From the NCBI GenBank assembly GCA_963704565.1, contig OY969917.1, forward strand, positions 3,844,001-3,908,000: DNA of 64,000 bases, written 5' to 3'. The DNA comes from Rhodoblastus sp963704565. Its GTDB lineage: Bacteria; Pseudomonadota; Alphaproteobacteria; Rhizobiales; Beijerinckiaceae. Shown piece after piece: positions 35,161-44,417 of the stretch. The position numbers were made by a program, and so were the translations under genes. Under the pieces are notes generated by a model. It did not search any database, had not been told where the DNA came from, and saw only the letters and a program-made list of their open reading frames with translations. Each line of letters starts with the position of its first letter. The stretch's first letter is position 1.

Positions 35161-37832
35161 GATTGCCTCCCGCACAAGGTGGCAAAATCGCAATATTTGC
35201 ATTTGGGCGGCGTCATCAGGACTGGATCGGAGAATTTCTCCTGCTCGACGCCCTCTTGGTCGAAGGCCGCGCGGACCGCGCCGCCGGCCATTTCCGTCAT
35301 GACGCCATGCCAGGACTTTTCCATCTTCTTCCATGTCTCGCGCGGGGTTTCCCCGTCGACGGCGACGACCGATCCGTTGAAGCCCGGGGCGCCGGTCACG
35401 AATCGCTTCTGGCGCAGCATGAAATAGCCCGTCGGGACGTACGCTTTCGCATCGCCGACGTGTCTCGCGTAAACGGCGAGTTGGATGGCGACGCCATCGG
35501 CGATTTCCTTGCGGCGGTATTTGTCGGTGCGCTGCCATTTCAGGTCGATCACGACCTCGCCGCCGCTCTCCTCCTTGGCGAGCAGATCAATCCAGCCGCG
35601 AATGCCGGTCTTGGCGTCGAGGGTTCCGGCGTCTTTGAATTCCTTTTCCATCGCGACCACGGAAAGCTTGTTCGCGCGGAGGAATCTCGCCAATTCGGCC
35701 AGAGCCTCGGGGATGGCCTTTCGCGCGTCGGCAAGGTCGCGTGCTGCTCCGGGCAGGAGCAGCGTCGCGGCCATTTGCGGCAAAAGCTTTTCAAGCAGCG
35801 CCCGCGCGCGCGTCATCGTTTCGTCGGGATCAGGTGGCGCGCCCGGCTCGAACAACGTTTCCGCCATCTTGTGGGCGAGCGTCCCGAACAAGGCGTCGCC
35901 GCCAGCCAACGATTGGCGAACGCCGCTTTCGAGCGAACTGGCATAGCTTAGCGTCCATTGCAGAGGGCAGCCCAGAAGCGACGATAGTGAACTGGCCGAC
36001 TCGAACTCGCGCGGCTCGATCGAATCGGCGGGCGCGGACCATTCAGCGCGGCGTTCCGGCAGAGCGCCGGGCTCGACCATCTGGCGGGTCAGAATGCGTC
36101 CGGCCAATTGCGGCTTGGGCTCGGATAGAAGCGTTTCGGCGCGCTCGCCGATCTGCTTTTCGAGTTTGGGGCGGCCAGCGACGAGCGCGTGCCACAGCGG
36201 GTGCGATTTGACCTCCTCGCCGCCCGCCACCGATGGCCGCACCAGAATGAGCTTCTTGCGCGCATGACGCACGGGCCGTTCCCAGGCGCTGGAGATGCGC
36301 CGAAGCGCCGGCGACGGATCGTCGACCGGGACGCCCGCCTGCTTGAGCGCCTCGCGTTCGTCCGAATCCCAGATGACCCGTTGCGCGATCTCGCCATTGT
36401 CGGCGAAATGCCACCAGATGATTGTATTGGTCGGCGCCCAGATCGCGCCGGGATGGGCGACCGTGCGCCAGGGCGCGGCCTCCGCCAAAGCGGTCGGATC
36501 GCTCACCCCGGCGCCGATCACCTGCTCGATCATCCGCTCGATCAACAGGCGATCGAATGTTTCGGCCTCGGTCGCCTCGATCGCCGCGCCAAGATCGCTG
36601 GCGGCGGTCGCCAGCGCCAGGAACAATCCGTCGTCGGTGGCGCCGAAACGCGCCGTCGCCCATGCGGCGACACGGCCGGCGACGGCGCGGGCGGCGGCGC
36701 GCGGCATGCCGAGGATCGGATCATGCCGTTCTGGCTCGACGAAGGCGCGCCAATTGGCGATGGTTGCAGCGCGTTTGGTCTCGGAGTCCTCCGGCGCTTT
36801 TTCGGCGAATTTTTTGGCAATCTCCGCGAAGGTTTCCTGCCAAAGCGGACCACCGACGCCGGGGGTCTGGGCGACCCTTGAAGCGAGCGTGTTCGCAACC
36901 CAGCGCGGCAGGGGGCTCAGGGGCAGGAGCAGGAAATCGAGCAGGCTTTTCGGATCTGGCGGATTCCAGGCCGGCGCGAAGGCCAGCGGCAAGACCTGCA
37001 ACAGGGCGCGGTGCGGCGATGGCGCCGATGCGCCGAACTGAGGAAGGCCGACGCGGCGCAAAGCATGGTCAAGCAAGGCGCTGTCCTTGCCCATGACAAA
37101 AACGAGCCCTTCATTGCCGTCCTTGTCGGCTGCGAGCCACGCCGCGACGGCTTCGGCGGCGACGAGTTCGGTGTCGGCGGTCAAGAGGCAGATGGAGCCG
37201 TCGCCGGCAAGTTCGGATGCAGCCCCCTTGCTTTCAAAGGGAGTCAGCAGGCGCGCCAGATCGGTCGAGCCGTGATCGCCGTCCGTCGAAGCGCGGGCGG
37301 TTACGCTAGCGCCGCAAGCTTCGAGGGCGTCGAGAAGAAGGCGCCATCCCGCAGGCAAGTCGGCGCGCGCATCGATCAGTTCGACCGAAGCGAGCGGAAG
37401 CTTCGGCTTGTCACCAAGCGCAGCAATCGCAGCCCGAAGCCTGTCGGCGAGGCCTGACGGCAGATCGGGGCCAGCGGTTTCCGCCGCCGCGAGATCCACG
37501 AGGCGCTTCGCGGACACAAGCATATCCGGCCGCCATCCAGCCTCGACGAGTTGATCTCGCCAATTCAGCAGTTCGCGCGCAGTCGACCACGAATCCTTCT
37601 TGAAGGACTCCGACCAGAACCGCTCTCCGCAGGCTTCCAGCTTGCGCCGATAAATGGCGATGCGCTTGACGCCGGCGACGGCGGGCGCGCCGAGGCCGAG
37701 CATGGTCTCAACGTGATCGAGCAGCCGCATCGGACCGACGACAGCACTATCAACGACGGCCGCGCCGGCGCCCGGATGTTCGGGCCAGGCGCCGGAATCG
37801 GCGAACCAGGAAAACACAAGACGAAGCGACAT
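35157..37832 (-). CDS. AddB-like PD-(D/E)XK nuclease with four-Cys (Fe-S) site
   Basis: An 891-residue partner of the helicase. The N-terminal two thirds look like a degenerate helicase-fold scaffold without a Walker motif. The C-terminal nuclease has GWIDLLAKEESGGEVVIDLK (about 740-760), fitting the D...D-x-K pattern. Cysteines at about 621 (GCPLQWTLSYAS) and 878, 881, 887 (CKYCDFATLC) match the iron-sulphur staple of AddB-type nucleases. AddAB-like complexes resect double-strand ends and degrade linear DNA. It is 114 bp downstream of the 5'-nucleotidase gene on the same strand. Confidence 0.82.
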   Translation of the reverse strand: MSLRLVFSWFADSGAWPEHPGAGAAVVDSAVVGPMRLLDHVETMLGLGAPAVAGVKRIAIYRRKLEACGERFWSESFKKDSWSTARELLNWRDQLVEAGWRPDMLVSAKRLVDLAAAETAGPDLPSGLADRLRAAIAALGDKPKLPLASVELIDARADLPAGWRLLLDALEACGASVTARASTDGDHGSTDLARLLTPFESKGAASELAGDGSICLLTADTELVAAEAVAAWLAADKDGNEGLVFVMGKDSALLDHALRRVGLPQFGASAPSPHRALLQVLPLAFAPAWNPPDPKSLLDFLLLPLSPLPRWVANTLASRVAQTPGVGGPLWQETFAEIAKKFAEKAPEDSETKRAATIANWRAFVEPERHDPILGMPRAAARAVAGRVAAWATARFGATDDGLFLALATAASDLGAAIEATEAETFDRLLIERMIEQVIGAGVSDPTALAEAAPWRTVAHPGAIWAPTNTIIWWHFADNGEIAQRVIWDSDEREALKQAGVPVDDPSPALRRISSAWERPVRHARKKLILVRPSVAGGEEVKSHPLWHALVAGRPKLEKQIGERAETLLSEPKPQLAGRILTRQMVEPGALPERRAEWSAPADSIEPREFESASSLSSLLGCPLQWTLSYASSLESGVRQSLAGGDALFGTLAHKMAETLFEPGAPPDPDETMTRARALLEKLLPQMAATLLLPGAARDLADARKAIPEALAELARFLRANKLSVVAMEKEFKDAGTLDAKTGIRGWIDLLAKEESGGEVVIDLKWQRTDKYRRKEIADGVAIQLAVYARHVGDAKAYVPTGYFMLRQKRFVTGAPGFNGSVVAVDGETPRETWKKMEKSWHGVMTEMAGGAVRAAFDQEGVEQEKFSDPVLMTPPKCKYCDFATLCGRQS

Positions 37833-37946
37833 GGCGGCCTCCTGGCTAAATGATTGCGGCGAAAACAGCAGCGGTGCAGGTACGCCTGGACCCGCGACGC
37901 GTCCCTAATGGGCTGGATTGATTTGCGTTCATGCCGCGTCCTATCA

Positions 37947-39089
37947 TCAATTCGAAGCTGGGATGACCGGAACGTCGGGATGATGCGGTCCCGGAACGAG
38001 GCCTGCCGGGACGACGCTGCTCGCACCGTCAACATGGCATTTCTGGTCGTCAAAGAAGATGTGCGCGCCGGTCGCTGCGAGGATTGGCGCCTTTTCGTGC
38101 CCGCCGACGAAATGGGCTTCGTCGGCCGGCGTCCCCCAGGAGCGCAAAGTCTGGATCACGCGCTCATGGGCCGGCGCGTTTCTGGCGGTGACAATCGCGG
38201 TCCTGATGCGACTTGTGCCGTCGGGACGCATGAAACGCTTCCGCAATTCCGCCAGCTTGGGAAGAAAGCTCTTCCCGAACGGCCCCGGCGCCATCGGAAT
38301 TTCCGCGTTCCTGACTTCATGCTCCAGGAATTTTTCGAGCCCCTGTTCCTTGTAGATCCGATCCAACTCGGCGGAGAAAACAACCGCATCGCCGTCGAAC
38401 GCGAACCGCACTTCATCGGATGCGGTTTGATCAGCAATATTTGGCGCGGCGCCGAGCCGCGCACCCGCCGCGCCGGCGGTGACGACCGCGCGCACGTCAT
38501 CGTTATCATTCGACAGAAACAGATCGATTCCCCAGGCCGCAACGAAAGGCGCCACGGATCGGCCGGAAGTGAAACTGCCGTGCCTGATCGACAGCCCATG
38601 GTCCTTGCAGGAATTAAAGGCGCGCAAGGAAAGGTCGGGCGAATTCTTCGACAGGACAATAACCTCGACCAGGCGCTCGCCATCGGCCGGGTTCAGCGCG
38701 AGCAGACGCCGCACGACCTCGAAGGCCGCCCCGGGTTTCAGCGGCGTCTTTTCCCGCGCCCGCTGCAATTCGGCGTAAGGCTCAACTCCGTCACGTTCGA
38801 AAAGAGCGTGTTCTTCTTCGAGGTCGAAAAGCGCACGTGTCGAAACGCCGATGGTCAGCGGGAGCTTGACGACAGTTGGGGCCGTGCTGGAGGAATTACC
38901 GGTCATCAATCCAAGTCTGCGCAAGCGATGTGACAAAAACGGACGGAGACGCGCAGGCAAGTCCTTGGAATCGATATGCGGCTCCTCGTTACATGAGGTT
39001 ACAGCCTCTCCGACACTCGCGCAAAGCTGACGGCCGGCAAACCCATTCGCGTCGGTGTTGTGGAGATCGGATGAGGTATCGTTCTGCAT
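37947..39089 (-). CDS. Cytosolic 5'-nucleotidase (cN-I type)
   Basis: Dephosphorylates nucleoside monophosphates. The core begins at TIGVSTRALFDLEEEHALF and continues with VIVLSKNSPDLSLRAFNS, IDLFLSNDNDDVRAVV, VRFAFDGDAVVFSAELD, IRTAIVTARNAPAHERV and HIFFDDQKCHV. This is the diagnostic order of the PF06189 5'-nucleotidase family, with HAD-like Asp residues. The first about 60 residues are extra; an alternative start is ATG 38906, but the GGAGG site supports 39089 (380 residues). Its placement between AAA+ proteases and the AddB/AddA pair on one strand suggests a nucleotide-pool or signal-degrading role in that cluster, which is inference. Confidence 0.85.
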   Translation of the reverse strand: MQNDTSSDLHNTDANGFAGRQLCASVGEAVTSCNEEPHIDSKDLPARLRPFLSHRLRRLGLMTGNSSSTAPTVVKLPLTIGVSTRALFDLEEEHALFERDGVEPYAELQRAREKTPLKPGAAFEVVRRLLALNPADGERLVEVIVLSKNSPDLSLRAFNSCKDHGLSIRHGSFTSGRSVAPFVAAWGIDLFLSNDNDDVRAVVTAGAAGARLGAAPNIADQTASDEVRFAFDGDAVVFSAELDRIYKEQGLEKFLEHEVRNAEIPMAPGPFGKSFLPKLAELRKRFMRPDGTSRIRTAIVTARNAPAHERVIQTLRSWGTPADEAHFVGGHEKAPILAATGAHIFFDDQKCHVDGASSVVPAGLVPGPHHPDVPVIPASN

Positions 39090-39318
39090 GAGTTCAGCCC
39101 TCCAAAGGTTTATTTTTCAAGACAGAATGCTGGAGTCGTCGCCGTATGGGATTGAGCCGATGACGACGCCGAACCCGAGCATTGATCGGAAGGAGCGCCG
39201 TTCCGCGACCGCTACCGGGCCAGAATCGGAAGCGTTGTTTCATTCCAACTGGTTGCCGCAGCTGACATTGCCGCACAGCCGATATTGGCGATTCAGCCGC
39301 GCGGGCAGGCGTAGAGTG

Positions 39319-41355
39319 TCAATGTAACGGTTTCCATCTAACGGGACTCCCCTTGTGCTTTGCTGTGCACCACTGCGGGATTTCCGGCGGATCAAGTTCG
39401 TCCTCGCGTTCGAAAAGCGGCGACGCGAAGAATGCGGCTTTCACCTCGTCGGCGTCGAGGTATCTCGAATCGACGAGCGCGCGAGCGACGCGCTCGATCC
39501 CGGCGCGCGCCGACCGGCACCATGCGACGGTCGTGTCGTAACAGTCGTCCAGCGTCCGCGAGACGGCATCGTGAAGCGCGGCGTCGACTGCGTCCTTTTC
39601 ATATGACGCGAGCCCGCGTTGCCCGAATCCCATCCTGGCGTGATAGGCGAGCGCGAGCCTCGTGGCCTGGTCCAGGTCCACGACGGCGCCCGTGCCCGGT
39701 TCTCCGAGAATCGCCTGCTCGGCCGCGCGCCCGGCGAGGCAGGACGAGATCAATGCCAGAATCTCCGCCGCCACGCCCGCTTCGATCGAACGCGACTTCG
39801 TGTAAAGGGCGTCGAGATCGACGTGGTCGAGGCGCTCGGACGTCTGACGCATGATCCAGCATGCGTGGCCGGATTCGTGGATCGCCATTCGCCACTCCCT
39901 CTCCGCGTCCAGCACCTCGCGCCCGGCCGCGACGACGGCGACCAGGTCGTCGACGGTCGGGTTACGGCGTTCCCGTCGCGCCAGCCGGCGGGCATCGCGA
40001 CAGTCCATCGCGATCTGCGCCGGGGTGCGCCCCCGCACGGCGCGCGCGGCCACAACCGAATCGATCCCCATGTGGTGGGCAACAATCCCTTTGAGCTCGG
40101 CGATTGTCGGCATTGGGATTGTGATCGTGCGGTCGAGACGGCCGGGGCGCTTCAGCGCCGGGTCGACGTTATCCGCGTGGTTCGTCGCACCGACGACAAC
40201 CACGCCGTCGCGCGGGTTCGTCCCGTCGAGTTCTGCCAGCAGCGCGTTGATGACGACGTCGAACCAGCCGGAATTATGCGCCCTTCGTTGACGCACGCCG
40301 ACGGAATCCATCTCGTCGATGAACAGCACGCAAGGGGCCTTCTTTCTCGCCCCGTCGAAAATCTTCTTGATCGCCTTGGCAATCAGGTTCCCGCTCCCGG
40401 TCTGCGCCTCCATTTCCGAATATGACGACATCACGAGAGGAACATTGCACTCGGCGGCGAGCGACCGCGCGAAAAACGTCTTCCCGACGCCCGGCGCCCC
40501 GGCGAGCAGCACGCCCTTGTCGACGTCGACCCATTCCAGCTCACCCCGCTTGTAGGCGGCGATGTCCTCCGCCAGGCGCAAGCCCCACTCGCGGGCCTCC
40601 CCGAAACCGGAAAGCTCTGACAGTCGCGCGACGGCGGGCTCGGACTTCTCTTTCACCTCGTCGGCCTTTTCCTTCGGCGGCTCCTGTGGGACAACGATTC
40701 TGGCGTCCCGCAGGCGGAGAATCTTCGCTAGCGCCTCGGCGCCGGTCATGCCCGGCCGGCAGCCGAACGCAACATCGTCCCAGGACAGGTGCTCAGCTGC
40801 GGCGGCGGTGACTTCGACGGCGTCGCCCGTCACGGCCTCGACGACTCGGGCGACAACGTCCGGCCGGCCAGCGACGTGTCCGACCTCGACAATCCTGTCG
40901 GCGACGCGCATCACTCTCACGACCTTGTCGTCGTCCCTGTCGTCTGCGCCAACGACCGTGACGATGGTCGCGCCGCTATCGTACGCTAGGCGCCACGTCG
41001 ATCCGACGCCGTCCAAGACTAAAAAGGAATCCGGCCCAAAATCGCATCCTCCCCCCCTGGCGATGTCGGGAAAGGCGTTGGAGAGGGCCTTCTCGACGAT
41101 CCCGACGCGATACTGCGGAACGACGACGAAGTTGCAGCCGCGTCTGAGGTCGTCCGGGGTGGATCCGGTCGCGTCGAGCAAGGCGGCGGCCAGGGCGAGC
41201 GCGGAGTTGACGCGCGGTCGCTGACGTTGCCCGCAACTGACGTCCTCGACGACCGCGTTCAGCGCCCCGACAGCGTCGCCGCCATTCTCGGGGTCCGGCA
41301 GGCCGGATTCGTCGCGCGCGGCGGCGCGGATGATTCGGTTGAGAAAGCTGTCCAT
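39319..41355 (-). CDS. Soluble FtsH-like AAA+ / M41 metalloprotease, copy 1
   Basis: A 678-residue protein. The N-terminal about 240 residues are unrecognised and contain no transmembrane helix. The AAA+ module has Walker A GAPGVGKT at 286-293, Walker B FIDEMD at 345-350 and the second region of homology with ALKRPGRLDRT near 400-410. The peptidase domain has the zinc site HESGH at 493-497 and a candidate third ligand in VVDLDQAT (Asp560 or 562). FtsH normally spans the membrane; the lack of a membrane anchor marks this as a cytosolic variant. It is transcribed with a second protease 247 bp upstream. Confidence 0.85.
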   Translation of the reverse strand: MDSFLNRIIRAAARDESGLPDPENGGDAVGALNAVVEDVSCGQRQRPRVNSALALAAALLDATGSTPDDLRRGCNFVVVPQYRVGIVEKALSNAFPDIARGGGCDFGPDSFLVLDGVGSTWRLAYDSGATIVTVVGADDRDDDKVVRVMRVADRIVEVGHVAGRPDVVARVVEAVTGDAVEVTAAAAEHLSWDDVAFGCRPGMTGAEALAKILRLRDARIVVPQEPPKEKADEVKEKSEPAVARLSELSGFGEAREWGLRLAEDIAAYKRGELEWVDVDKGVLLAGAPGVGKTFFARSLAAECNVPLVMSSYSEMEAQTGSGNLIAKAIKKIFDGARKKAPCVLFIDEMDSVGVRQRRAHNSGWFDVVINALLAELDGTNPRDGVVVVGATNHADNVDPALKRPGRLDRTITIPMPTIAELKGIVAHHMGIDSVVAARAVRGRTPAQIAMDCRDARRLARRERRNPTVDDLVAVVAAGREVLDAEREWRMAIHESGHACWIMRQTSERLDHVDLDALYTKSRSIEAGVAAEILALISSCLAGRAAEQAILGEPGTGAVVDLDQATRLALAYHARMGFGQRGLASYEKDAVDAALHDAVSRTLDDCYDTTVAWCRSARAGIERVARALVDSRYLDADEVKAAFFASPLFEREDELDPPEIPQWCTAKHKGSPVRWKPLH

Positions 41356-41602
41356 AATTCATCTCCAGTCATGGGTTTCACGAAACGGACTACGGCGAAA
41401 ATCCCTCCGCCAGCCGCAGTAAGGTCGATTAAGGAGTCCATCTTTCCGCTCGCGAACGCCGCGCAAAGCGACATCGACGTCGTCAGTGCGGACACTCTTC
41501 GCTCATCGACGTGGCGACGACGTTGTTGGTGCCGTTGGGGGCGCAGGATTTGCGCCTGGATTTCTGCATGGTGGCCACGGGCTGATGCCTCCCGTCATCG
41601 CG

Positions 41603-43855
41603 TCAGCCCCCCAGATGCTCATCGTGAGGGGCGGCGTCCGATCCTGCGCCATCCGTTGCATCGAGCTTTTCCGGCAGCGGCTCGATCTCGATCACACGAA
41701 TTTTGCCGACAGCTTTCCTGATCTGCGTCGCGTCGAGATAGGACGCTTCGACAAGCGCCTGCCTCAAGCGGTCCAACGACCCACGATTTTCGCTCAAGGC
41801 GCGTCGAGCCTGCTCGCCGGCATGGCGCAGGAGTTTGGCGATGCGCGGGCCGATGGCGGACAAGCGCACGACGTCGAGCAACTCGTCCGGGTGACCAAGC
41901 CAGAGTGGCCCAAGGCTTCCAAGCCCGAAGCTCCCCTCATACGCAGCGGCGAGTTTCGTGGCCCTGGCGAGGTCGGAGTCCGCGCTGCCGCCCGCACCGG
42001 CGGTGAAGTCGCCGTAGACTTGGCTTTCAGCCTCGCGGCCGGCAAGCATTTGGGCGATCACTTTAATGACATCGTGCCCTGTCATGGCGCGGCGCTCACG
42101 GAAGAACTCCGTCATACCGCCCCAGTCATGAAGGCTAACGGCACGGGGCTCGTCCAGAGACAGCGCCATCGCGACGACTGCATGGCCAGCTTCATGTGTC
42201 GCAATCCGCTCGCGCAGGTCCTCAGGCAAATCGCTGCGGCCTTCGCGGATCGCGGCGATAAGGTCGTCGAACGCGAACTCGCGATCAGCGCGTCGCGCCG
42301 CTCCACGTGCCCGGCGCACCCAGGCCTCGCAATCTGCGCCGGTTCCACCGCGCGCGGCGATCGCTGCTGGCGTGACGTTGATCTCATCGAGGTCGCCCTT
42401 CAAATGGAAGCGCAAAATCTTTTCCAGCGCGTCGATGTCGGGCAAGGGAATCTCGACAGTCCGATCGAGGCGCCCGGCGCGTGTGATCGCCGGGTCGATA
42501 CGCGCGACGTGATTGGTCGCGCCGACGACGACGACGCCCTGCCGACCGCCAGCGCCATCAAGAAGCTCCAGAAAAGCGTTGACCACTTGGGTGCTATAGT
42601 CCCGGTGGTTCGCTGTGAAAGAGCTGCGATCGCCGAAGCTGTCGAGTTCATCGACCAAGAAGATGCAAGGCGCCTTTCTTTTCGCCTCGGCGAAGGACTC
42701 GCGCATGGCCGCAAGACAATGTCCAAGATGGCCGTCTTTTGACGCTTGCCATTGGGCGAGCGACCCGACAACCAGCGGCAGTCCCGCGCTCTTGGCAGTG
42801 GCTTTGGCCAGCGTTGTCTTGCCGGTGCCTGGCGGGCCTGAGAGCAGAAGGCCCCGGCCAACGGCGCTCCAGGGGATCTTGCCCTCGCGGTAATCTTTGA
42901 GATCAGCGACGATGGCGAGCGCGACCTCTTTGGCTTCGCCGTAGCCGAACAAATCTTCGACCCTGGGGTCGAGATCGGAGAGCGCCAGCCGCCTCTTGAT
43001 CACTTCGATCAACTTGTCTTGCGAGCCGTCGGCGCCGCGATCAGCGTGGATGGAAATGCGGAGATCGGACAAGTCGCAGTGGCGCGCGAAGTCTTCATCC
43101 ATCGGCGCCGACGGGGCGTCCCCTGTGACGGCGCCAATCACGAGCGCGATGCCTGACGCCCCCAACGGGTCAAGAGATAGGCGATAGTCCTCGATCCGCA
43201 GCAGATCCTTTGGCAACTGCGTCGCAGCATCGGCTGCGATCCCGACGATGGGGTAGCGCGCCTGGAGCGCATGGCCGACGCGTTTGCCCCAATCGTTCGT
43301 TTCTCGTGCAGTCAGAACGCTGCTGCGTTCGAAGATTGCAACGGCACGCGAGTTGCGACGCTTCGGGACAGCACGTTCAAAATGCGTCGGGCCGTAAGCT
43401 TCTATGGCATGCCCGAGGACGCAGACCTTGAGGACGCGCTCCACCTCATCATTGACGCTGGCGTCGCCGGTTTCGATGACAACGACCGGCGCCTCTTTGC
43501 GCAGGGCCCTGACGAGCCCGATCTCCGGCTCGACCGCGCGGGCGAGGCGCACGGCGGCGGCGGCGATGTCAACGGACAGATGCACGGGTGGTTCGTCCGC
43601 GTGTTCGTCATCTTCATCGTCGAGGTCTGCGAGGAGCCTGAGCGTCTCGTCGTCATTTTCCATCGTTTCAACGTTCTTGTTGGCTTTCTTGCGCGGGCGC
43701 CCACCGGCGTCTTCGATCAGAAGCTGAAGGAAATGGCGAGCCAAGGCGTCAGCGCCCTTGCCAGGCTTGCCATCGCCGCTTGTGTAGGTCGCATTCACCG
43801 GAATTGACGGCGCCGCAGCGATCGATTTCTGTCTGGATTTCTGCATTAGGGACAT
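41603..43855 (-). CDS. Soluble FtsH-like AAA+ / M41 metalloprotease, copy 2
   Basis: The start at 43855 (MSLMQKSRQKSIAAAPSIPV) has AGGA at proper spacing; the product has 750 residues. An N-terminal acidic linker (TLRLLADLDDEDDEHADEPP) is followed by an alpha/beta sensor-like region to about 290. The AAA+ module has GPPGTGKT at 340-347, FLVDELD at 399-405 and RAGRLDRT near 459-466. The peptidase domain has HEAGH at 554-558 with Asp628 in SDLARAT as likely third zinc ligand. No transmembrane segment. Copy 1 and copy 2 share design but are clearly diverged, suggesting two subunits or two specificities. Confidence 0.85.
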   Translation of the reverse strand: MSLMQKSRQKSIAAAPSIPVNATYTSGDGKPGKGADALARHFLQLLIEDAGGRPRKKANKNVETMENDDETLRLLADLDDEDDEHADEPPVHLSVDIAAAAVRLARAVEPEIGLVRALRKEAPVVVIETGDASVNDEVERVLKVCVLGHAIEAYGPTHFERAVPKRRNSRAVAIFERSSVLTARETNDWGKRVGHALQARYPIVGIAADAATQLPKDLLRIEDYRLSLDPLGASGIALVIGAVTGDAPSAPMDEDFARHCDLSDLRISIHADRGADGSQDKLIEVIKRRLALSDLDPRVEDLFGYGEAKEVALAIVADLKDYREGKIPWSAVGRGLLLSGPPGTGKTTLAKATAKSAGLPLVVGSLAQWQASKDGHLGHCLAAMRESFAEAKRKAPCIFLVDELDSFGDRSSFTANHRDYSTQVVNAFLELLDGAGGRQGVVVVGATNHVARIDPAITRAGRLDRTVEIPLPDIDALEKILRFHLKGDLDEINVTPAAIAARGGTGADCEAWVRRARGAARRADREFAFDDLIAAIREGRSDLPEDLRERIATHEAGHAVVAMALSLDEPRAVSLHDWGGMTEFFRERRAMTGHDVIKVIAQMLAGREAESQVYGDFTAGAGGSADSDLARATKLAAAYEGSFGLGSLGPLWLGHPDELLDVVRLSAIGPRIAKLLRHAGEQARRALSENRGSLDRLRQALVEASYLDATQIRKAVGKIRVIEIEPLPEKLDATDGAGSDAAPHDEHLGG

Positions 43856-44417
43856 GGCCTGTTCCTTTCGCGTGGCAAATTGAATGCCTGGGAGGATGAG
43901 GGAAGGGCAAACGGTTCCGCACACGCTTCAGTTCGGCGCCGGCGCATCCAACTTCTGCGTCAGCGCCAAGGCGCCGACGCCACAGAAACGGGTGGACAAA
44001 CGGAAGCGTTCGCTGCGGAGAGCGGCGATCAAATGCGGCGCGCGGCTTTGAGGCGCCTGCCAGTGCTTTGATCCCGCAGCGTCATCTGTGTCGTCACTGC
44101 GGCAAAGCGAAACGCGAGCAACCATTTTGAGCGCAACGGATAGCACTGGTTCCGCCCAGGCGCTGGCTTCGGAATGCCTACTCCGGGTGCGTTGGCGAAG
44201 GCCAAAGGGCGCTGGCAGGGACCATTTCCGCTGGGCAGGTTAATGTCGCCCGACAGAAATTGTACCCCTTGGTGTACATCCTTCGGCCGTGCGCCACCCG
44301 GAGGCCCGGATTTTCAGGGGATTGGAGGAAATTAGCGGAGTGTCCAGCTCCCTCCGCTTTGAACCCGAGTGAAGAATTCCGGCGGGTGGGGAGTTCTTCC
44401 GTGATGTCCCACTCCGG
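43856..44417. other. Intergenic region between protease and integrase genes
   Basis: About 560 bp without a supported gene. A short inverted repeat, TGTAC with an 8-base interval and GTACA, lies near 44260-44278 and could be an operator or transcript end. The rest shows only GC-driven open frames. Confidence 0.4.
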
